A stretch of 64,000 bases of DNA, taken from Candidatus Omnitrophota bacterium. Its GTDB lineage: Bacteria > Hinthialibacterota > Hinthialibacteria > Hinthialibacterales > Hinthialibacteraceae. The stretch covers positions 22,655-86,654 of the forward strand of contig QZKN01000170.1 of NCBI GenBank assembly GCA_003598175.1. The letters run 5' to 3'. A program made the position numbers and the translations under genes. The notes below the pieces were generated by a model. That model was not told the origin of the DNA. It searched no databases and worked only from the letters and a program-made list of their open reading frames with translations. Below, in pieces: positions 44,714 through 53,118 of the stretch. Each line of letters starts with the position of its first letter. The stretch's first letter is position 1.

Positions 44714-45355
44714 ATGTCCGATCAACCTGTTGGCCAAACACAGGAAAGGCGCGCGTTCTCCAGGCGACTCTTCATGAAGGGAGTGGGCACGAGCATGGTC
44801 AGCGCCGGCGCACTCTCAACGGGAATCGCGGCTGGAGCGATGCAGGAAGCGCAGGCTTCTCAAGAGGAAAACGTACGAGGGCCGGGTATGGTACCGATGA
44901 CGCTCAATATCAATGGCCACAATTACCAGGTCGAGGCGGAGCCGCGGGAAACGCTGTTGGAAGTGCTGCGCAACCGACTCGATATCACCGGCCCGAAGTT
45001 GGTCTGCGACGCCGGATCCTGCGGCGCATGCACGGTCTGGCTGGACGGCAATCCGGTTTACGGCTGCCTGACGTTGGCGATCAAGGCGCAAGGAAAAAAA
45101 ATCACCACCATCGAAGGCCTGGCCCAAGGCGACAAACTGCATCCGGTGCAGGAAGCCTTCATCGAGGCGGACGCCACGCAATGCGGTTTCTGTACGCCGG
45201 GATTCGTCATGTCCATGTCCGCCGCCTACGAAAAAAATCCGAACGCCTCCCTCGACGAGATCAAGGAAAGCGTATCCGGCCACATCTGTCGTTGTGGAAC
45301 CTATACGCAGATGCTGGAAGCGGCGGAACTCGCCCGCGGGAAGATAGGAGGTTGA
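44714..45355 (+). CDS. PaoA-like Tat-exported [2Fe-2S] subunit of a periplasmic molybdo-oxidoreductase
   Basis: A 213-residue small subunit. The ATG at 44714 has an AAAGGAG site. A twin-arginine signal (SRRLFMKGVGTSMVSAGALS) precedes the ferredoxin domain with CDAGSCGACTVWLDG and ending in the second cluster domain TQCGFCTPGF and GHICRCGTY. The length and Tat signal match E. coli PaoA. It is the first gene of a three-gene operon with the molybdenum and FAD subunits, and passes electrons from the molybdenum site to FAD. Confidence 0.92.
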   Translation: MSDQPVGQTQERRAFSRRLFMKGVGTSMVSAGALSTGIAAGAMQEAQASQEENVRGPGMVPMTLNINGHNYQVEAEPRETLLEVLRNRLDITGPKLVCDAGSCGACTVWLDGNPVYGCLTLAIKAQGKKITTIEGLAQGDKLHPVQEAFIEADATQCGFCTPGFVMSMSAAYEKNPNASLDEIKESVSGHICRCGTYTQMLEAAELARGKIGG

Positions 45356-45359
45356 AATC

Positions 45360-47615
45360 ATGGCAAAACAACATACAACCGTCGTCGGGTATGAAGGCAA
45401 TACCCAATCCATCGAATATGCCATCCCCGAGAACGAAACCGGATTGTGGGGCGCAAATTTCGATTATTCCATCGTCGGCAAAAAAAATATTCCGCGTCTC
45501 GACGCCGTCGAAAAAGTCACCGGCAAAGCCAAATATTCTTACGACATCAACCGCCCGAACATGCTTCATGCTGTTGTGTTGACATGTCCGTATGCCCATG
45601 CCCATTTTGAGGTGACTGACACGTCCGAAGCGGAAAAAATGCCCGGCGTGAAGTCCATCGAGGTTTTCGACGAAGGCGGAAAAGGAACCGCCCGATTCGC
45701 CGGATGGCTCATTGCGATGGCGGCGGCGGAAACCATTCAACAAGCGAGAGACGCCGCGCGTAAAATCAAGGTCAATTATAAGGTTCTGCCCTTCGTCATC
45801 GATCCGGACGAAGCGATGGACGACGCCTCCCCGCGCGTGAATCGTGGTGGAAACGTGAATCCGCCGGAAGCGCGCGCCCGCGACCGCGGCGATGTGGATC
45901 AAGGTTTTCAGGAAGCGGAAGTCATCGTCGAAGGCGTGTACACCACGCAGGTACAAACGCATTCCTGTCTCGAAACGCACGGCTGCGTGGCCGAATGGAA
46001 CGGCGATGAAGTGACCGTCTGGCATTCCACGCAGGGAATTTGGAGCGTCGCCGGCGGCATCGCCAGCGGATTAAAGGATTTGGGGCTGCAGCAAAACAAT
46101 GTCCGCGTCATCACGCAATATATGGGCGGCGGATTCGGCAGCAAATTCGGCCCCGAACCGTTCGGCGTGCTTTGCGCGCTGGTCGCGAAAAAAGTTGGCC
46201 GCCCGGTCAAAATGATGCTCGACCGCTATACGGACACGGTGTACGCGGGCAACAAACCCGGTTCGAAAATGTACGTGAAGCTGGGCGCGAAGAAGGACGG
46301 CAAACTGACCGCCATTCACGTCAAAGCCTATAACTATCCCGGCCATTCCGGCGGAAGCAGCGTGGCGATTCCGTTCATGGAACATTACGACTGCGAAAAT
46401 ATCCGTATCGAGGAACAAAATGTAATGACCAACGCCGGCGCCTCCCGCGCGTTTCGCGCCCCCGGCCGTCCGCAAGGCTCGTTCGGCATCGAAATGGCGC
46501 TGGAAGAACTCGCCATGAAATTGGAAATGGATTCGTATGAATTGAAAGCGAAAAACGTATCCGGCACAACGTACAAGGCCGTGCCGTATGAATTGAAATT
46601 GGGCGCGGAAAAATTCGGCTGGAAAGAGAAGTCCAAAAAACACGGCTCGGAAAACGGCAAAATCAAACACGGAGTCGGCTGCGCTGTGACATTCTGGCAT
46701 TCGACCGGTCAGGATAAGGGCGCATCGGTTCGCTGCACCCTTTATCCGGACGGCAGCGTTGAAGTGGCGAACGGGTGTCAGGACCTTGGCACCGGCCAAC
46801 GAACCATGATGGCCATCGTGGCCGCCGAAGAACTCGGCATCGATGTCGGTTTCATCAAAGTCTCCATCGGCGACACCCAGTTGGGATTGAACGGACCCGC
46901 CAGCGGCGGCAGCACCACCACCCCCACCACATCGCCGGTCGTCAGGAACGCATGCTATCAAGCCAAACTAAAACTTTACGAAAAAATTGCGACCAAATGG
47001 AAAACAGAAGCCAGCGACATCGACTGCAAAAACGGAACGGTCTTCTCCAAAAGTCATTCCGACAAAAAAATGAGTTGGAAAGACGCCGCCGCCATGCTCC
47101 GCAACAGCGCCATCACGGCCACAGCGGACGGATTCACCAAACCGGACGTGCCGGGCAGCAACACCGGCGCTTACGGCGCACAATTTGCCGAGGTCGAAGT
47201 GGATACGGAAACTGGAAAAGTACGCTGCACGCGCATCGTTGCGGTGCAGGATTGCGGCAAGACCATCGCCAAAAAACAGGCGGAGAGCCAGATTTGCGGC
47301 GCGGTGATTCAGGGAGTGGCCTGCGCGCTATATGAAGACCGCATCATGGACAACATGGCCGGCCGGCAGATCAATCCGAATATGGAAGAATACAAAATCC
47401 CCGGCATCAAAGAAACGCCGGATATCGAAACGGTGATCGTGGACGTTTACGATCCCGTCGTGAACACCGGCGGCAAAGGATTGGGAGAACCGCCGGCGAT
47501 TCCCACCGGCGGGGCCATCGGCTGCGCCGTCGCCAACGCCATCGGCGTACCGATTCGGGATTTGCCCATCACACCCGATAAGGTTCTCGCAGCCTTGCAA
47601 AGGAAGGAGGGGTAA
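45360..47615 (+). CDS. PaoC/XdhA-like molybdopterin-binding large subunit
   Basis: A 751-residue xanthine-oxidase-family catalytic subunit without its own export signal. The N-terminal domain holds IPRLDAVEKVTGKAKYSYDI. Cofactor-binding segments are YMGGGFGSKFGPEPFG, NAGASRAFRAPGRPQGSFGI and the C-terminal catalytic glutamate in GGKGLGEPPAIPTGGAIGCA. In the Pao system it oxidises aromatic aldehydes in the periplasm; the substrate here is not known. It starts four bases after the small subunit. No PaoD-type chaperone gene is present in the window. Confidence 0.92.
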   Translation: MAKQHTTVVGYEGNTQSIEYAIPENETGLWGANFDYSIVGKKNIPRLDAVEKVTGKAKYSYDINRPNMLHAVVLTCPYAHAHFEVTDTSEAEKMPGVKSIEVFDEGGKGTARFAGWLIAMAAAETIQQARDAARKIKVNYKVLPFVIDPDEAMDDASPRVNRGGNVNPPEARARDRGDVDQGFQEAEVIVEGVYTTQVQTHSCLETHGCVAEWNGDEVTVWHSTQGIWSVAGGIASGLKDLGLQQNNVRVITQYMGGGFGSKFGPEPFGVLCALVAKKVGRPVKMMLDRYTDTVYAGNKPGSKMYVKLGAKKDGKLTAIHVKAYNYPGHSGGSSVAIPFMEHYDCENIRIEEQNVMTNAGASRAFRAPGRPQGSFGIEMALEELAMKLEMDSYELKAKNVSGTTYKAVPYELKLGAEKFGWKEKSKKHGSENGKIKHGVGCAVTFWHSTGQDKGASVRCTLYPDGSVEVANGCQDLGTGQRTMMAIVAAEELGIDVGFIKVSIGDTQLGLNGPASGGSTTTPTTSPVVRNACYQAKLKLYEKIATKWKTEASDIDCKNGTVFSKSHSDKKMSWKDAAAMLRNSAITATADGFTKPDVPGSNTGAYGAQFAEVEVDTETGKVRCTRIVAVQDCGKTIAKKQAESQICGAVIQGVACALYEDRIMDNMAGRQINPNMEEYKIPGIKETPDIETVIVDVYDPVVNTGGKGLGEPPAIPTGGAIGCAVANAIGVPIRDLPITPDKVLAALQRKEG

Positions 47616-47620
47616 AAATC

Positions 47621-48592
47621 ATGGATCGATTCCAATTCATCAATGCAAACTCCGCGCAGGAAGCGGTTTCGCTCCTGAATGACGGCTCCACCAAATCGAA
47701 AATCATCGCCGGCGGCCAGGATTTGCTGACCGAACTCAAGGAACATATCGCCAAGGCGGAAAAGCTGATCAACATCAGCGACGTTCAGGAACTCAACTAT
47801 ATCAACGCCGAAAACGGTTCGTTGAAGGTCGGCGCCACGACCACAATCGCCGCGATTGCGGCAAACGGAGAGATTCTGGCAAAAAACAGAGCCCTCGCCG
47901 AAGCGGCAAGCGTGGTGGGATCCCCACAAATCCGCAATCAAGGCACGCTGGGTGGAAATTTGTGCCAACGACCGCGCTGCTGGTATTATCGCAGCGAGGC
48001 GTATCCCTGCCTGAAAAAAGGCGGCGGGATTTGCTATGCGCTTTCCGGACGGAATAAGTATCACGCCATTTTCGGCGGCGCGCCCGCCTATTACGTTCAC
48101 CCTTCCGATTGCGCCACCGCACTGACAGCGCTTGGCGCGATAATCCATTGCCTTGGACCGGACGGGGAAAAAACGATTCCCAGCGAAAAGTTTTTCACCC
48201 TGCCGTCCGAAATTCTTCTGCCGGAAAATGTCCTGAAACCGAACGAGATGATCACCGCCGTGGAAATCCCAACGCACAATATGAAAAGCACGTATATCAA
48301 ATTCCGAGAGAAAGAGAGCTACGATTGGGCGATTTCCGCCGTCGCCGCCGCCCTGGAACTGGATGGGACGCGCTGCGTGAAAGCCAGCATCGTTCTGGGA
48401 GGCGTAGCCCCCAAACCGTGGCGCGCGAAAAAAGCCGAAGATGTGCTGCAAGGCAAAACCATCACGGAATCCCTCGCGGAAGAAGCCGGAGAAGCCGCCG
48501 TCGACGACGCGACAGCGCTCAGCGACAACGAATACAAAATACCGCTGACCAAAACGTTGGTCAAACGAGCGATTATGAAATTAATCGCATAA
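47621..48592 (+). CDS. PaoB-like FAD-binding subunit with extra [4Fe-4S] motif
   Basis: A 323-residue FAD subunit of the xanthine-oxidase family. The FAD-binding strings are KIIAGGQDLLTELKEHI and VVGSPQIRNQGTLGGNLCQ. The insert LCQRPRCWYYRSEAYPC followed by GGGIC contains four cysteines in the arrangement known from PaoB and HcrB, which bind an added [4Fe-4S] cluster. The C-terminal domain ends in a KxxxRAIMKLIA helix. It is six bases after the large subunit. The gene order small-large-FAD differs from E. coli paoABC. Confidence 0.9.
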   Translation: MDRFQFINANSAQEAVSLLNDGSTKSKIIAGGQDLLTELKEHIAKAEKLINISDVQELNYINAENGSLKVGATTTIAAIAANGEILAKNRALAEAASVVGSPQIRNQGTLGGNLCQRPRCWYYRSEAYPCLKKGGGICYALSGRNKYHAIFGGAPAYYVHPSDCATALTALGAIIHCLGPDGEKTIPSEKFFTLPSEILLPENVLKPNEMITAVEIPTHNMKSTYIKFREKESYDWAISAVAAALELDGTRCVKASIVLGGVAPKPWRAKKAEDVLQGKTITESLAEEAGEAAVDDATALSDNEYKIPLTKTLVKRAIMKLIA

Positions 48593-48916
48593 TACTCGCT
48601 CTTTTCAACTCGCGAAGATAAGGGCGCGGCTCAACCGCGTCCTCGTGAACATGTAACGCCGGCATCCTGCCGGCAATTCAAAACGCCGCCGAGACGGCGG
48701 CGTTCCATTTTCAAGCATTCTTTGAGATCAACCGATCATGCCTCTTTCCACAATGGATTCCTTATCCAACGCACAATATCAAACACATATTTAAAGTATA
48801 ACATTCCACGAAAAATCCCTTCTTTTTGCTGTAGAACACCTCATAAACATTGAAAAATAAGAAAATCAAGGTCAAATACACGTAGATCACACCTATAAAA
48901 GTGAGGAAATAACGTG
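48593..48916. other. Intergenic region with GC-rich repeats, no gene
   Basis: About 320 bases between the FAD-subunit gene and the HAD gene. The first half is filled by the palindromic elements at 48622-48705; the second half is AT-rich and contains no recognised gene or clear promoter. Confidence 0.6.
48622..48705. repeat. Palindromic repeats: a GCGCGG element plus family B (copy 2)
   Basis: GGCGCGG-CTCAA-CCGCGTCC (48623-48642) is followed by the paired halves GCCGGCATCCTGCCGGC and CGCCGCCGAGACGGCGGCG with an AATTCAAAA linker (48653-48705). The second element is the reverse complement of the one at 17239-17287. Confidence 0.75.
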
Positions 48917-49558
48917 ATGGAAGCTGTCATTTTCGATATGGATGGGGTTTTGTTGGATTCGGAAGCGTATATTTGCGAAGCGGCGATGAAGATGTTCGCC
49001 GAGCTCGGCGTGAACGTGCAGGCCGAGGATTTCATTCCGTTCGTCGGAACCGGAGAAAACCGTTATCTCGGCGGCGTCGCGGAAAAGTATGGCGTCGAGC
49101 TTGATTTGACGCAGGCCAAGAAACGAACCTACGAATGGTACGACGAAATCGTTGCCGGCCGCCTCGGCCCGCTGCCGGGCGTTCATGAATTTATTCACCG
49201 CTGCAAGTCGCTCGGCTTAAAAACCGCCGTCGCCTCCAGCGCCGACAAAACGAAAGTCTTAATCAATCTCCGCGAGCTGCATTTGTCCGCCGATTCGTTC
49301 GGCGCGGTGATCAACGGACTCGACGTGGAGCGTAAAAAACCCCATCCCGATATATTTCTCCTGGCCGCGGAAAAATTAGGCGCGTCGCCCGAGCGCTGCC
49401 TGGTGGTGGAGGACGCCCCCTCCGGCGTGCAAGCCGCCAAAGCGGCCGGCATGAAGTGTCTGGCGTTGACGACCAGTTTTTCTCCGGACGGTTTGCCGGG
49501 AGCGGATTGGTACGCGGAAAATCTGGCGTCCGCTCCCGCCGCGGCGACGGAATGGTAA
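48917..49558 (+). CDS. HAD-superfamily phosphatase/phosphoglucomutase-like hydrolase
   Basis: A 213-residue HAD subfamily IA protein. Motif I is VIFDMDGVLLDSE (nucleophile Asp plus acid Asp), motif II VASSADKTK, the lysine is in ERKKPHPDIF and motif III is VVEDAPSGVQAAKAAG. The four-helix cap is residues about 15-85. It resembles beta-phosphoglucomutase and phosphoglycolate or 2-deoxyglucose-6-phosphate phosphatases; the substrate cannot be told. Start is ATG 48917 or GTG 48914. The next gene, a sensor kinase, begins 21 bases later. Confidence 0.88.
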   Translation: MEAVIFDMDGVLLDSEAYICEAAMKMFAELGVNVQAEDFIPFVGTGENRYLGGVAEKYGVELDLTQAKKRTYEWYDEIVAGRLGPLPGVHEFIHRCKSLGLKTAVASSADKTKVLINLRELHLSADSFGAVINGLDVERKKPHPDIFLLAAEKLGASPERCLVVEDAPSGVQAAKAAGMKCLALTTSFSPDGLPGADWYAENLASAPAAATEW

Positions 49559-49579
49559 CGATGTTCGGGAGAAACACTC

Positions 49580-51493
49580 ATGGCCATTCCACGCGCCGTT
49601 TTTATGCGAACCATTCCGATCCTCGCGGTTTTGGTCTTGAACGTGTTTTCTCTCGCTTTATTGGACAATATTTTCGTCTTAAAAAAGAAAGAACGGATCA
49701 TCTACGATTCGGAAGCGGAATTCGAGCAACTGCTGGAAATCATCCACCCGCTGCAATCGCATTTGACAACCTTAAATACGCGCTTCAAAAATAAAAACGA
49801 TGCCTACATTGCCGCGGCAAAAGAGTATCTCGACAAAAAAGCCCCGGATATCATTCAGGGAGATCATCCCTGGTTTTGGATCGTTCTAAAAAATGAAAAA
49901 AATATCATCGAAAGGGAATATCGAAATAGCGCCAAATTATATCAATTCAACACGTGGCAAAATTGCCTTTTTTCCCGCTCATTTCACGCCCCCGTGGGCC
50001 GGCTCGACATCAAATTGACGGTGTATTACGCAACCCCGCGCGACTGGCCCACCATCGCGGCGATGGTTCAACGCTATCGCTGGTATGCCTTTCTTTGCGT
50101 TTTTATGACCTGGCTCATTTATTTCTGGCTCCATCGCAAGGTGTTTCGCCCGTTTTTGCGAATCGGCAGCGCCATCGAACGCATGATTCAATCGGAGCAG
50201 GTCTCCTTGATCCCCAAACCCGGCCACGAAGTGGAACAGGCGTTCAATCGGTTGGCGCGCAATCAACGCGAAGTCTATTTCGGGTCGGAAATTGACCGAA
50301 TTGTGGATTCTCTTCATGCATTGTCCGACGATGGAGAAGTGCTGCGGCGTTTTCTGGAAAGCCTGATCGAGGCAATCTCTCAAATTTATCCTTACAAACA
50401 AATCATCATATATCAGCATCTGCCGGACAAAAACCAATTTTTCCAACTGAATGGCGCGCAGGAAGGTGAGAATGCAATCCATTCTCTCTCCGATAGTGAT
50501 ATCTCCATTCATTTGAATGAATCCAACGAACTACTCATTTACTTGCATATCGGCGATGAGTGCATCGGCGCGATTCGATGCGTCGTCGATCCGGATATAA
50601 GATGTTCCTCTCATGAATGGTTACTCATGGCGCAAGAGATTAAAAAACAGGCCGAGAACGGACTCGCGCGCGCGTTTACCCGCAGTCGTACGCTGACCGA
50701 GGAACGCAATCGATTTGGCATTAATCTCGCCACCAACATGGGACATGACCTGACCAACATCATCGCATCGGGAAAATGGGATTTGGATACGATCCGGCGC
50801 TCCCAACATCTCGGACTCGTGCGGATGGAACCGGAAAAAGGACACTTCTTTTCCGAAGCGGTTGACGGATTGCAAAACAACCTGCAATTCCTGCAGGAAA
50901 TGGTCGATATTTATCGTTCCTTTGGCTATACACGGCGGCCCCGATACGAACCGACCGACCTTGAATCACTGATCGAAGACGTTACACGGCTCTTTCGTCT
51001 TTCCAGTTCGAAAAATCTGACGATCTCCCTCCACATCAGCGAAACGATTCAACTCGTCGCGGAACCCAGGCTGCTGCGAATGGCGTTGTTCAACCTTCTC
51101 ACCAACGCGGCGCAGGCGATACAGCAATGCGACCGACCGATTCGCGAGGGAAAAATCGAGGTGCGTCTGAACCGGACGGATTCGGGGAATGTCCTTATTA
51201 CCGTAACGGATAACGGTCCCGGCATTCGCGATGCGCAAGGAAATCCGATGACGCCGCCGGAAGTGAACCGCATCTTTCACGCGGGCTATTCCACGAAAAA
51301 AGGAAACAGCGGCGGGGGATTGGGGCTTTCGTGGGTGAAATCCATCATCGAAGACTTTCATCAAGGGAGCATTCACGCCGCGAATCGAGAGGAAGGCGGC
51401 GCGTGTTTCTCGATTTCCATCCCGAAGAGAGACACGGCCATTTCCGATGGGATCGCATCCGCGTCAAACCACCAGGATTCCAGATCATTATAA
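49580..51493 (+). CDS. Membrane sensor histidine kinase
   Basis: A 637-residue two-component kinase. One membrane helix lies at residues about 9-30, an extracytoplasmic domain follows to about 165, and a second helix is at about 170-188 (AFLCVFMTWLIYFWL). A HAMP-like linker and a GAF-like stretch (IEAISQIYPYKQIIIYQ) precede the histidine box NMGHDLTNIIASGKW. The ATP lid has NLLTNAAQAIQ, DNGPGI and GGGLGLSWVKSI. A GGGAG site precedes the ATG. No response regulator is adjacent; the nearest is the REC protein at 57110-58351. Its stop directly abuts that of the convergent gene. Confidence 0.92.
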   Translation: MAIPRAVFMRTIPILAVLVLNVFSLALLDNIFVLKKKERIIYDSEAEFEQLLEIIHPLQSHLTTLNTRFKNKNDAYIAAAKEYLDKKAPDIIQGDHPWFWIVLKNEKNIIEREYRNSAKLYQFNTWQNCLFSRSFHAPVGRLDIKLTVYYATPRDWPTIAAMVQRYRWYAFLCVFMTWLIYFWLHRKVFRPFLRIGSAIERMIQSEQVSLIPKPGHEVEQAFNRLARNQREVYFGSEIDRIVDSLHALSDDGEVLRRFLESLIEAISQIYPYKQIIIYQHLPDKNQFFQLNGAQEGENAIHSLSDSDISIHLNESNELLIYLHIGDECIGAIRCVVDPDIRCSSHEWLLMAQEIKKQAENGLARAFTRSRTLTEERNRFGINLATNMGHDLTNIIASGKWDLDTIRRSQHLGLVRMEPEKGHFFSEAVDGLQNNLQFLQEMVDIYRSFGYTRRPRYEPTDLESLIEDVTRLFRLSSSKNLTISLHISETIQLVAEPRLLRMALFNLLTNAAQAIQQCDRPIREGKIEVRLNRTDSGNVLITVTDNGPGIRDAQGNPMTPPEVNRIFHAGYSTKKGNSGGGLGLSWVKSIIEDFHQGSIHAANREEGGACFSISIPKRDTAISDGIASASNHQDSRSL

Positions 51494-52522
51494 CGGAAGA
51501 AGGCGCAAATCGAGATCCAAGTCGCCGGCGATAGTTTGACGAGCGGCCCAGAGCATACGATCGATCAGTTCAAGCATTTCGTGGCCAAGGTCGATTTCAG
51601 TCTTCGAAATGATTTCCTCTTCCAAACGAATCAGCAGAATCGAAATCAAATTATCAAGAATGACACAGGTACGAAATGCGTCGGCCGGCAGATCCGCGGG
51701 ATGAATATTATAGCGATCCAACCAGCGAATAAAGATGAGATTGCTTCGATGCAGGGCCAGGCTGTGCTCTTTCAGCGCGTCAGTGGTGGAGCGTGATTTG
51801 TGATCCTGGCTTGATGGCTTGGCAACGCCCGGTTTTTGGGGTAATTTCGTTTCCAGAGAAATCACATTATTTCGAGGAACCATCGGTCCCACCATATCAC
51901 GAAGATATGCCATGATATCGATCAGTGATTTCTCTTCCAGTTCCTCTTGAAGCATATCATCCAAAGGCTCCTCCTCTTCGGTGGAGATGGAACCGATAAA
52001 ATCATCGACAAAATCCTGAAAATCATCTTCCTCCCATTCTTCCTCTTCATACAGGGGCGGGTTGTTTTCAAATTCCTCCAATTTTTTTAAAAAAAACGAT
52101 TTGTCCCCACAGGCGTTTTTTAGTTCCGCCGCCAAATCCTCGCCAATCAGTTCTTCCTCGGATATAAAAGAAAGGAGCCGCTTCAGCGATGTGAGAATGG
52201 AAAGAATATCGCGCCGCGTTGGGTACAGTATTTTTTGAAAATACCACAGTCCAAGAAAATCATAAACTTCATCGGCCGTGATACTCTCCACGCCTTTCAA
52301 ATATTGAAACGCATGATATTGCACGAGAAACAATTCCGCATTGGCGGTATGTTTTTCAATCGTGGAAGACTTCAGCCCTTTCTCCATCAAATAAAAGTAA
52401 AACTCGTCCAACAAGTTTTCCAGTTTATCGACCAATTCGATCTCAAAACGCTCGAACAGCGGTTGATCTTCGCTTGCGGATCCCACATTTATATTAGAAA
52501 AATAGTCCTGGTTCGACAACAT
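51488..52522 (-). CDS. Unknown protein with recombinase-like SAM N-domain and acidic linker
   Basis: A 344-residue protein of unknown role. Residues about 35-120 (YFYLMEKGLKSSTIEKHTANAEL through YPTRRDILSILTSLKRLLSFI) resemble the core-binding (SAM-like) domain of tyrosine recombinases, but the catalytic domain with its R-H-R-Y residues is missing. A very acidic linker (about 160-200, many Glu and Asp) follows, and then a helical C-terminal domain with NLIFIRWLDRYNI. It could bind DNA. The stop TAA abuts the kinase's TAA, with no spacer. Confidence 0.6.
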   Translation of the reverse strand: MLSNQDYFSNINVGSASEDQPLFERFEIELVDKLENLLDEFYFYLMEKGLKSSTIEKHTANAELFLVQYHAFQYLKGVESITADEVYDFLGLWYFQKILYPTRRDILSILTSLKRLLSFISEEELIGEDLAAELKNACGDKSFFLKKLEEFENNPPLYEEEEWEEDDFQDFVDDFIGSISTEEEEPLDDMLQEELEEKSLIDIMAYLRDMVGPMVPRNNVISLETKLPQKPGVAKPSSQDHKSRSTTDALKEHSLALHRSNLIFIRWLDRYNIHPADLPADAFRTCVILDNLISILLIRLEEEIISKTEIDLGHEMLELIDRMLWAARQTIAGDLDLDLRLLPL

Positions 52523-52786
52523 GATTCATCTGCCCGATTGGGAACAACGTATCGTATGGATATTCACACGGTTCTATCGATAATAACAGAAATACACTCA
52601 ATTCACTTTGATTGTAGCGCAATCTATCGCGGAATAAATATGTCACACCGCAAGAACACGATTTTCTCAAGTTTTTTATATCCAATTCAAATAGTCCCCA
52701 TTTGATCGCATTCCCCCTTCTCCGGCAAATCGGCGCTTTATCAGGATTTTTTATGAACAATCCATGTTTTTTTCATAATCTCCAAC
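52523..52786. other. Intergenic region without a supported gene
   Basis: About 260 AT-rich bases between the divergent starts of the unknown gene and the PPC-protein promoter. A short minus frame (52494-52760) has no family and is rejected. Confidence 0.5.
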
Positions 52787-52792
52787 TATAAT
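52787..52792 (+). promoter_or_regulatory. Consensus -10 box of the PPC-protein gene
   Basis: A perfect TATAAT at 52787-52792. No good -35 box is visible 17 bases upstream (CATGTT or ATGTTT), so it may be an activated or extended promoter. It would start a transcript near 52799 and give a leader of about 320 bases. Confidence 0.5.
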
Positions 52793-52798
52793 AGGGGG

Positions 52799-53118
52799 TC
52801 AAGATTTATCCATTATCGCAAAGGAGGCTCAAGAGATTCGTTTCAACCCATCAGTTACTGATTTCATGTTTTGATTTGGTGATTTCGACGACGCACTCGA
52901 CTCAGAGATAAGTGAGCAATGAAAATGGGAACGTGAAGTTCTTATTTTGCGGAGGAGATTTTTTATCCGCATAGGTGGTCAAGAGACCACCGGTTGAGTG
53001 GTCGGCAAAGAAAAATGGTGTATATCCCCGATATACCGTTCTGCTCTCTTTTTCCGGCGTACTCAAACAATATCAGTCATATCAGGAACGGTGCATCGCA
53101 TCGTGAAAGGATAATACC
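52799..53118 (+). promoter_or_regulatory. Long structured leader of the PPC-protein gene
   Basis: About 320 untranslated bases hold at least three short hairpins: TGCGGA/TCCGCA (52948-52971), GGTGGTC-AAGA-GACCACC (52974-52991, seven perfect pairs) and GGTGTAT/ATATACC (53017-53037, one G-U pair). A motif GGxGG(C)TCAAGA recurs at 52794, 52823 and 52974. No known riboswitch consensus was matched. It could be a cis-acting RNA; this is inference. Confidence 0.45.

Noticed and set aside
45261..46025. Open frame of 254 residues on the minus strand
   Set aside because: Antisense to the PaoA- and PaoC-like subunits, which carry clear cofactor motifs.
52799..53118. Cyclic-di-GMP or other known riboswitch in the PPC-gene leader
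   Set aside because: A GCAAAGG string near 52818 is suggestive, but the conserved core and pairing of the c-di-GMP-I class could not be assembled by eye, so no class is claimed.
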